A DNA stretch of 5,753 nucleotides from PALSA-911 sp037442565 (GTDB lineage: Bacteria; Pseudomonadota; Alphaproteobacteria; Acetobacterales; Acetobacteraceae). The stretch is from NCBI GenBank assembly GCA_037442565.1, contig JBBIQA010000219.1, positions 1-5,753 of the forward strand, read 5' to 3'. The translations under genes and the position numbers were made by a program. Position 1 is the first letter of the stretch; each line of letters opens with the position of its first letter. Of the stretch, positions 1 to 4,229 are shown in pieces. The notes beneath the pieces were generated by a model. The model was not told the origin of the DNA and did no database searches. It saw nothing but the letters and a program-made list of their open reading frames with translations.

Positions 1-526
1 CGCCGAACACAAGCACCCGCATGCCGAACGCCAGCGCCAGCCGCGCCACCGCCTGACCGATCGCGCCGTAGCCGAGGATGCCCAGCCGCATGCCGGCGAT
101 ATCGCGAACCTTGGTCGCCCCGCCGCGCCAGCCGCCCTCGGCCAGGCTGGCCGACAGCGTGTGCAGATCCTTCGCCAGCGCCAGGATCATCGCCAGCGTG
201 TGCTCGGCCACCGCCTGGGTGTTCGATCCCGGCGCCCGCGCCACCACGATGCCGCGCTCCGCGGCGGCGGCGAGATCCACGTCGTCGATGCCGACGCCAT
301 GCCGTGCGACCACCTTCAGCCGGGGGGAAGCGCCCATGGCCGCCGCGTTCACGGGCCCTTGCCGGGTAAGGATCGCGTCGGCCTGGACCGCCCGGGTCAG
401 TTCCGTGACCGCGTCGGCGGAGGGAAACGGCTCCATGTAGTGGATCGCGCAGCCCGCCCGCTCCAGCAGTTCGACGGCGGGCGCCGCCAGCCGCGGGGAT
501 GTCATGATCACGTTGAAGCGGGGCAT
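1..526 (-). CDS. D-2-hydroxyacid dehydrogenase, NAD-binding family (3' end cut by window edge)
   Basis: The first 175 residues of an NAD(P)-dependent D-isomer-specific 2-hydroxyacid dehydrogenase are visible; the family includes phosphoglycerate dehydrogenase and hydroxypyruvate reductase. The frame is open to the left edge, so the product is truncated here. The N-terminal substrate domain runs over about residues 1-98 and includes the family segment RHGVGIDDVDL (75-85). Residues about 99-121 form the interdomain helix (PGSNTQAVAEHTLAMILALA). The Rossmann nucleotide-binding motif LGYGAIGQAVA follows at 151-161. The catalytic Arg, Glu and His lie in the missing part, so activity and substrate cannot be judged. 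The start is the ATG at 526-524, with a GGAAA ribosome-binding-like stretch at 532-536. It begins 15 bp after the olsB stop on the same strand, so co-transcription with fur and olsB is likely. Family assignment is firm; the exact substrate is not known. Confidence 0.92.
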   Translation of the reverse strand, partial: MPRFNVIMTSPRLAAPAVELLERAGCAIHYMEPFPSADAVTELTRAVQADAILTRQGPVNAAAMGASPRLKVVARHGVGIDDVDLAAAAERGIVVARAPGSNTQAVAEHTLAMILALAKDLHTLSASLAEGGWRGGATKVRDIAGMRLGILGYGAIGQAVARLALAFGMRVLVFG

Positions 527-541
527 CGAAGTTTCCGGCGT

Positions 542-1501
542 CTATTTTATCTCGATCGCGCCGCGATGGCCCGTCTCGGTCGCGTCGCGATGGGCGTCCC
601 CGGCCGCCTCGCGGCGGTCCCGCTCGAAATGCCTGTGGTATTTCGCCGTCACCAGATCGGTTTTTACCACCACCGCGACGTCGGTGGTGTTGAACTGCCG
701 GTCGATCACCGCTCCATCCCCGACGAAGCCGCCCAGCCGCAGATAGCCCTTCACCAGCGGCGGCAGCGCGGTCAGCGCGCGGCGCGGATCGCCGAGGCTG
801 GCCGGGTCCACCCGCCGCATGTCCACATACAGGTCCGGCAACGCCCGCGGCCGGATCGCCGGCGGCGCGAGGTGATGGTAATACAAATAGGTAAGTTCCG
901 GCCCCAGCGCGTCCGGATCGGTTCCCGGCAAACTGGCGCAGCCGAACATCAGGTCGATCCGGTGGCGGAAGACGTAGGCGGCGATGCCGCTCCAGAGTAG
1001 CTGCATGACCGCGCGGGAGCGGTATTCCAGCGCCACGCAGGACCGCCCGAGTTCCAGCACCTCGCCGGCGAACGCCTCCATCATCGAGATATCGAACTCG
1101 CTGGACGAATAGAACCGCCCGATCCGCGCCGCCGCGGCCCGGCGGATCAGCCGATAGGTGCCGACGATGCTGTCCGGCCCCACGCCGATGGAGTGATCGA
1201 TCACCAGCAGATGATCGGCGACCGCGTCGTACTGGTCGGCGTCGAGCTTGCTGGCGAATGTCGCGGGGTCGGGATGCGCGCCCATTTCATGGTAGAAGAC
1301 CCGATAGCGCAGCGCCTGAACGGCCCGGATCTCAGCATCGGACGTGGCAATCCGCACTCCCAGATTGCCTGCACGCAACTCCCCGAAACCCGCGTCTCCC
1401 GGCGACGGCGCCGCGATGCCCGGATCAGATACCCCTCGATCAGATATCGCTGGAGCCGGGGCCACAGGATCGGACGCCCAGGAGCCGGACGCGGCGATCA
1501 T
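542..1501 (-). CDS. olsB: L-ornithine N-alpha-acyltransferase (OlsB-type, GNAT fold)
   Basis: A 319-residue protein of the OlsB/hemolysin-like acyltransferase family. OlsB moves a 3-hydroxyacyl chain from acyl carrier protein to the alpha-amino group of ornithine, the first step of ornithine-lipid synthesis at the inner membrane. Family segments seen in order are LRYRVFYHEMG (64-74), DHLLVID (96-102), VGTYRLI (113-119), SSEFD (133-137), ELGRSCV (150-156) and GCASLPGTDP (187-196). The conserved C-terminal block LPPLVKGYLRLGG...DGAVIDRQFNTTDVAVVV lies at about 246-280. Residues 1-42 form a low-complexity Ala/Pro/Gly/Asp leader, not needed for the fold, so a later start is possible. The ATG at 1501 is favoured because it overlaps the fur stop as ATGA. 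The second enzyme, OlsA, is not in the window. Family is clear; ornithine as substrate is inferred from similarity to OlsB. Confidence 0.88.
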   Translation of the reverse strand: MIAASGSWASDPVAPAPAISDRGVSDPGIAAPSPGDAGFGELRAGNLGVRIATSDAEIRAVQALRYRVFYHEMGAHPDPATFASKLDADQYDAVADHLLVIDHSIGVGPDSIVGTYRLIRRAAAARIGRFYSSSEFDISMMEAFAGEVLELGRSCVALEYRSRAVMQLLWSGIAAYVFRHRIDLMFGCASLPGTDPDALGPELTYLYYHHLAPPAIRPRALPDLYVDMRRVDPASLGDPRRALTALPPLVKGYLRLGGFVGDGAVIDRQFNTTDVAVVVKTDLVTAKYHRHFERDRREAAGDAHRDATETGHRGAIEIK

Positions 1502-1989
1502 CGCAGGGCGCGCCTTTGACCGGGAGAAGGCGGCAATTCCGCAACGGCCCGCGGCCGCGTGGCCGGGCGCGCCGTCGGCAGAGCGTCCCGGCGCCGGCCG
1601 AACAGTTCCAGCCGCAGGGACACCAGTTCAAACCCGAGCTTCGCCGCCAGCTTCTGCAGCAACGCCTCGTGCTCGGGATCGGAGAACTCGACGACCTTGC
1701 CGGTCTCGATGTCGATCAGGTGGTAATGATGGCCGTGTTCCGTCGGCTCGTAGCGCGCCCGTCCGCCACCGAAATCGCGCCGCTCGAGGATGCCCTTCTC
1801 CTCCAGCAGCCGCACCGTGCGATAGACCGTGGCGATCGATATGCGCTCATCCAGCGCGGCCGCCCGGCGGTACAGCTCCTCCACGTCCGGATGGTCGGAC
1901 GCGTCCGACAGCACGCGCGCGATGACGCGGCGCTGCCCCGTCATCTTCAACCCGCGTTCCACGCAGAGGCGCTCGATGCGCGATTCCAT
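1498..1989 (-). CDS. fur: Fur/Mur-family metal-responsive transcriptional regulator
   Basis: A 163-residue Fur-superfamily repressor, closest in style to alphaproteobacterial Fur/Mur (iron or manganese response). The winged helix spans about residues 1-84, with HPDVEELYRR (33-42) and the recognition segment SIATVYRTVRLLEEKG (51-66). The dimerisation/metal domain spans about 85-130. By E. coli numbering, which aligns without gaps here, the regulatory ligands H33, E81, H88 and H90 are all present. The zinc cysteines 93 and 96 are D and T, as usual in Mur-like proteins. Of the second metal site, H87 and E108 remain, but D89 is Y and H125 is L. Residues 131-163 form an Arg/Pro/Ala-rich tail. The ATG at 1989-1987 was chosen because it begins the conserved domain and has AAGGGG at 1994-1999; the frame upstream to 2100 encodes nothing recognisable. 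The stop overlaps the olsB start. Metal specificity cannot be read from sequence. Confidence 0.92.
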   Translation of the reverse strand: MESRIERLCVERGLKMTGQRRVIARVLSDASDHPDVEELYRRAAALDERISIATVYRTVRLLEEKGILERRDFGGGRARYEPTEHGHHYHLIDIETGKVVEFSDPEHEALLQKLAAKLGFELVSLRLELFGRRRDALPTARPATRPRAVAELPPSPGQRRALR

Positions 1990-1993
1990 CCAA

Positions 1994-1999
1994 CCCCTT
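1994..1999 (-). promoter_or_regulatory. Ribosome binding site of fur
   Basis: AAGGGG on the minus strand lies four bases before the ATG at 1989. It supports this start over the in-frame ATG at 2100. Confidence 0.6.
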
Positions 2000-2043
2000 G
2001 TTATCAAACCGCTATAGACCGGCGAGTTTCGCCCGATACGCTC

Positions 2044-2090
2044 GCACGGACATCCCTTTCCAGGCAGCCCCTTGCCGGACGTCCGTGTGC
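2044..2090. repeat. Imperfect inverted repeat upstream of fur
   Basis: The arms are GCACGGACATCC (2044-2055) and GGACGTCCGTGTGC (2077-2090). They pair with one mismatch and a two-base bulge around a 21-base spacer. The arrangement lies 55-100 bases before the fur start. It could be a structured 5' leader or an operator-like element. No T-run follows on either side, so it does not look like an intrinsic terminator. Confidence 0.4.
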
Positions 2091-2202
2091 CGGCCGGCAA
2101 ACATGACCACCCGCATGGCGGCGCCAGCCCTCACGCACAAGCCCTCATCCATCCGCGGACTTTACCGGGCGCGCCTCCCGGCGGCAAACCCCCAATTGCA
2201 AC

Positions 2203-2229
2203 CCGCACGGCCGCCGGCCCCGTGCGCGG
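2203..2229 (-). repeat. GC-rich stem-loop downstream of mucR
   Basis: Arms CCGCACGG (2203-2210) and CCGTGCGCGG (2220-2229) pair fully except for two unpaired bases in the longer arm, enclosing a nine-base loop. It is the second hairpin after the mucR stop. There is no downstream T-run, so termination is possible but not shown. Confidence 0.4.
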
Positions 2230-2234
2230 CCGGA

Positions 2235-2252
2235 CACGCCCTGAGCGGCGTG
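2235..2252 (-). terminator. Possible hairpin terminator or 3'-end stabiliser of mucR
   Basis: A perfect six-base stem, CACGCC/GGCGTG, with a six-base loop starts about 18 bases after the mucR stop. Together with the stem-loop at 2203-2229 it forms a tandem hairpin pair. Neither is followed by the T-run of a classical intrinsic terminator, so the role is inferred only from position. Confidence 0.3.
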
Positions 2253-2270
2253 GGTTACTGGCGGCGCCGA

Positions 2271-2675
2271 CTACTTGCGCGGCTTGGTGCCGAGGCCGAT
2301 TCTCTTCGCCAGGGCCGAGCGGTGATCGGCGTAGTTCGGCGCCACCATCGGATAGTCCGGCGCCAGGCCCCAGCGCTCGCGATACTGTTCCGGCGTCATG
2401 CCGTAGGACGTCTTCAGATGCCGCTTCAGCATCTTCAGCTTCTTACCGTCCTCCAGGCAGATGAGGTAATCGGGAAACACCGACTTCTTCACCGGCACGG
2501 CGGGCAACGGTTTCTCTACCGCCACCGGTTCCTTGCCGACGCCCGACAGCGTCCGGAAGACTTCCTGGATCAGGGACGGCAGGGCATCCGGCGAGACGGA
2601 ATTGTTGGACACATGCGCGGAGACGATCTGCGCGGTAAGTCCCAGAACACTGGTATTGGCCGGATTCTCAACCAT
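2271..2675 (-). CDS. mucR: MucR/Ros-family zinc-finger-like transcriptional regulator
   Basis: A 134-residue protein of the Ros/MucR family. These are alphaproteobacterial DNA-binding proteins that act on AT-rich promoters and control exopolysaccharide, motility and cell-cycle or virulence genes, often repressing their own gene. Residues about 1-45 match the N-terminal helical region linked to oligomerisation in MucR proteins, followed by a Pro/Val/Lys linker (about 48-64). The DNA-binding core runs over 66-130: FPDYLICLEDGKKLKMLKRH (67-86), MTPEQYRERWGL (93-104) and DYPMVAPNYA (107-116). Aligned to Ros, the zinc ligands are C73 (kept), D76 (for Cys), H86 (kept), and S90/Y91 where Ros has His-His. 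The finger may therefore bind zinc differently or not at all. Start is the ATG at 2675, with AAAGGG at 2682-2687. It is divergent from the TusA-like gene. Family is certain; targets are unknown. Confidence 0.93.
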   Translation of the reverse strand: MVENPANTSVLGLTAQIVSAHVSNNSVSPDALPSLIQEVFRTLSGVGKEPVAVEKPLPAVPVKKSVFPDYLICLEDGKKLKMLKRHLKTSYGMTPEQYRERWGLAPDYPMVAPNYADHRSALAKRIGLGTKPRK

Positions 2676-2681
2676 TGCAGA

Positions 2682-2687
2682 CCCTTT
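2682..2687 (-). promoter_or_regulatory. Ribosome binding site of mucR
   Basis: AAAGGG on the minus strand is spaced six bases from the ATG at 2675, a near-ideal arrangement that fixes the mucR start. Confidence 0.65.
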
Positions 2688-2706
2688 CGAAGCGTAGAAT
2701 AGTCGC

Positions 2707-2736
2707 TATATAAGGTGGCGAATGTCCAGGTCGCAA
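2707..2736 (-). promoter_or_regulatory. Candidate sigma70-type promoter of mucR
   Basis: On the minus strand, TTGCGA (2731-2736) and TATATA (2707-2712) are separated by 18 bases. Transcription would start near position 2700 and give a leader of about 25 bases before the mucR ATG. The TATATA is palindromic, so it could also serve as a -10 for the plus-strand gene, with TTTCGA at 2685-2690 as a weak -35 at 16-base spacing. If the TusA-like gene really starts at 2722, the mucR -35 lies inside its coding sequence. This is reading of hexamers only, without experimental support. Confidence 0.4.
2712..2718 (+). promoter_or_regulatory. Ribosome binding site supporting the upstream start of the TusA-like gene
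   Basis: AAGGTGG lies three bases before the ATG at 2722; counted from its AAGG core the spacing is seven bases. The alternative ATG at 2770 has only AGG at 2757-2759, ten bases away. The site overlaps the last base of the TATATA element, so it is usable only if transcription starts further upstream. Confidence 0.45.
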
Positions 2737-3042
2737 TGGATATTTGGAAAATTTGCAGGCCATACAGTCATGACAGAGATTTATACCGCCGACCGTGAAA
2801 TTGATATCACGGGGGAAGTCTGTCCGATGACTTTCGTCCGCACCCGCCTCGCCCTCGACCGGATGTCACCGGGCCAGATCCTTCTGGTCCGCCTGCGGGG
2901 CGAGGAACCGCTGAAGAACGTGCCACGAACCGCCGCCGAGCAGGGCCACACCGTCCTGTCGCTGACGCCGGACCCCGAGCATCCCGGGCCGGACGGCGTC
3001 AGCCTGCTTCTGCTGCGTCGGGGCGGGGCGGCGAAGGCCTGA
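2722..3042 (+). CDS. TusA/SirA-family sulfur-carrier-like protein
   Basis: A small protein (106 residues from 2722, or 90 from the in-frame ATG at 2770) of the TusA/SirA/YedF family. Members relay persulfide sulfur through a conserved cysteine, for example to 2-thiouridine synthesis, molybdenum-cofactor enzymes or sulfur oxidation. The core runs from EIDITGEVCPMTFVRTRLAL (26-45) through GQILLVRLRGEEPLKNVPRT (51-70) to EQGHTVLSL (73-81). C34 in the ITGEVCP segment is the expected sulfur-carrying cysteine. The second proline of the family's CPxP motif is Thr here (CPMT). The first 16 residues are not part of the fold, and family length (about 80) favours the start at 2770. The ribosome binding site at 2712 favours 2722. 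It is the only plus-strand gene and its 3' end overlaps rimI by 44 bp. The partner and pathway are not shown by the neighbours. Confidence 0.85.
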   Translation: MSRSQWIFGKFAGHTVMTEIYTADREIDITGEVCPMTFVRTRLALDRMSPGQILLVRLRGEEPLKNVPRTAAEQGHTVLSLTPDPEHPGPDGVSLLLLRRGGAAKA

Positions 3043-3466
3043 GAGCGGCCCGCATCACCAGCGCGTCACCACCGCTGGCGTAGTAGCCCCGCCGGCGGCC
3101 GACCTGGGCAAAGCCGCACGAGGCATACAGCGCGGCAGCCGCGGCATTGTCGACCCCGACCTCCAGGAACATCGACTTCGCCCCCCGGCGCCCCGCCTCC
3201 GCCATCGCCGCCAGCAGCAGGGCCCGGCCCAGGCCGCGGCGGCGGACGTCGGGCGCCACGGCGATGGTCAGGATGTCCGCCTCGTCGGCCGCCACGCGGG
3301 CCAGCACCATGCCGCCATCGGGGTGAATTCGCCCGAAGGCGCCGGGCAGGCCGAGTTGCAGCGTCATCACATCCTCGCCCCAGGTCTCGGCGGGTGGAAA
3401 CGCCGCCCGGTGGATCGCCGCCATGGCCGCCGCATGCGCGGGGACGGCGATCTCGATCCCGCTCAA
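2999..3466 (-). CDS. rimI: Ribosomal-protein-alanine N-acetyltransferase RimI-like (GNAT)
   Basis: A 155-residue GNAT acetyltransferase resembling RimI, which acetylates the N-terminal alanine of ribosomal protein S18 using acetyl-CoA; some homologues have broader protein targets. The core shows strand DILTIAVAPD (64-73), the acetyl-CoA pyrophosphate loop RRRGLG (75-80), and SMFLEVGVDNAAAAALYASC (98-117). The latter holds the probable general base E102, N107 and the conserved Y114, followed by GFAQVGRRRGYY (118-129). The last 14 residues are a Pro/Ala-rich tail. The best start is TTG at 3466-3464, giving residues SGIEI and a normal RimI length. That codon overlaps the tsaB stop as TTGA, with GGAAAG just upstream. 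The alternative ATG at 3424 would remove part of the first strand. A longer frame to 3655 only covers tsaB in another frame. tsaB-rimI is a common pair. Confidence 0.9.
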   Translation of the reverse strand: MSGIEIAVPAHAAAMAAIHRAAFPPAETWGEDVMTLQLGLPGAFGRIHPDGGMVLARVAADEADILTIAVAPDVRRRGLGRALLLAAMAEAGRRGAKSMFLEVGVDNAAAAALYASCGFAQVGRRRGYYASGGDALVMRAALRPSPPRPDAAEAG

Positions 3467-4149
3467 GGGCTTTCCGGAGCCGGGCGCAGCCCGCCGGCCG
3501 GCAGCTTCGCCTCCGGCGGATCCACGTAGACCGGCAGCGGCGGCCGCGGCGGCAACTCGCCGCGCCAGCGCTTCGCCGCCGCCAGCGCGACCTGACGGAT
3601 CTGCGGTTGGCGCGCATCGCTGAGCATCACATTCGCGCCCCGCGCCGCCAGCCAACTGGCAACCTCGATCGCCCCGTCCCCGGCGACCGCAACCGGGCGA
3701 CCGGGATCGGGTAGCGCCTCCAGCGCAACGGCCTCGATCGTCGCCTCCGCCGCGCCGATCGCCCGTTCCAAGAACACCCGGCCACGCCGGCTATCCACCG
3801 CAGACCATAGTACCCGCGCGCCCAGCCGGGGCAGCGCCTCGGCCAGCGCCTCGCCGATCGTCACCCCGACCACGGGAATATCGGCGGCCAGGGCGATCCC
3901 GTGCGCCAGCGCCAGCCCGGCGCGGATGCCGGTGAAGCTGCCCGGTCCCACAGTGACCGCCACCAGATCGAGGTCCGTCGCCGCGATCCCGGCCTCCGCC
4001 AGCACCGCCTCCGCCATGCCGGGGAGCAAGGCCGCCTGGCCGCGCCCGGCCGTGTCGGCGCCGGCGCGCCGGCTTGCCAGCAGCACCCCATCCACCACCA
4101 CGGCCGCCGCGCACCGCGCCAGAGCCGCATCGAGAGCAAGTATTCGCAT
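3463..4149 (-). CDS. tsaB: tRNA t6A biosynthesis protein TsaB
   Basis: A 228-residue TsaB (YeaZ) protein of the ASKHA fold. TsaB partners with TsaD and TsaE to transfer the threonylcarbamoyl group, made by TsaC, to A37 of ANN-decoding tRNAs in the cytoplasm; it is usually essential. Seen in sequence: the N-terminal strand MRILALDAAL (1-10); the signature VTVGPGSFTGIRAGLALAHG (65-84) of the TsaB/TsaD superfamily; and the C-terminal segment PLPVYVDPPEAKLP (204-217), corresponding to the usual Y-R-P-x-A-K region. Length is normal for the family. The ATG at 4149 was chosen because the conserved first strand begins directly there; there is no clear Shine-Dalgarno before it. An open frame continuing to 4524 lies opposite in phase to the acyl-CoA dehydrogenase and has no TsaB-like content. 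It is followed by rimI with overlapping stop and start codons. Confidence 0.95.
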   Translation of the reverse strand: MRILALDAALARCAAAVVVDGVLLASRRAGADTAGRGQAALLPGMAEAVLAEAGIAATDLDLVAVTVGPGSFTGIRAGLALAHGIALAADIPVVGVTIGEALAEALPRLGARVLWSAVDSRRGRVFLERAIGAAEATIEAVALEALPDPGRPVAVAGDGAIEVASWLAARGANVMLSDARQPQIRQVALAAAKRWRGELPPRPPLPVYVDPPEAKLPAGGLRPAPESP

Positions 4150-4229
4150 GGGGGCCGATGCTACCGGCGCATCCGAGTCTCGCCTAACCCGCCCAGAATC
4201 CCCCGATGAGTGCCCTGGTGCAACACCGC
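4150..4229. other. Short gap between the acyl-CoA dehydrogenase gene and tsaB
   Basis: These 80 bases contain no gene. A short inverted repeat, CCGCT/AGCGG, sits at 4226-4237 over the dehydrogenase stop codon. Its two-base loop and lack of a T-run make it a poor terminator. No clear promoter hexamers for tsaB were found, so read-through from the upstream gene is possible. Confidence 0.4.

Larger units (their letters stand above)
1990..2270. other. Non-coding gap between mucR and fur, rich in inverted repeats
   Basis: This 281-bp stretch holds the mucR 3' flank and the fur upstream region. I see no credible gene in it on either strand. Frames crossing it are continuations of shadows opposite mucR or fur. 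It contains two GC-rich stem-loops next to mucR, a longer imperfect inverted repeat at 2044-2090, and a small palindrome GGCGA-GTT-TCGCC at 2021-2033. Near fur on the minus strand, TATAGC at 2011-2016 could be a -10 element, but I could not find a convincing -35 partner. No recognisable Fur or Mur operator is present. The fur promoter is probably here, but its position is unresolved. Confidence 0.5.

Noticed and set aside
161..1000. Plus-strand open frame of 279 codons
   Set aside because: It is antisense to the hydroxyacid dehydrogenase and olsB, with Arg/His/Gln-rich shadow composition and no recognisable domain.
2000..2012. TTTGATAACAA-like sequence before fur as a Fur autoregulatory box
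   Set aside because: It has no convincing dyad symmetry and no match to a known Fur or Mur operator; chance is enough to explain it.
1990..2100. Possible longer N-terminus of Fur starting at 2100
   Set aside because: The 37 extra residues resemble no Fur protein, and a ribosome binding site precedes the Met at 1989.
1258..2106. Plus-strand open frame of 282 codons
   Set aside because: It is antisense to olsB and fur, both clearly real; its composition is typical of a shadow frame.
1998..2702. Plus-strand open frame of 234 codons across the mucR-fur gap
   Set aside because: Most of it is opposite mucR, and the part in the gap shows no motif or ribosome binding site worth trusting.
3467..3655. 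Possible longer N-terminus of RimI starting at 3655
   Set aside because: It is the off-frame of tsaB, Ala/Gly/Arg-rich, and longer than any usual RimI.
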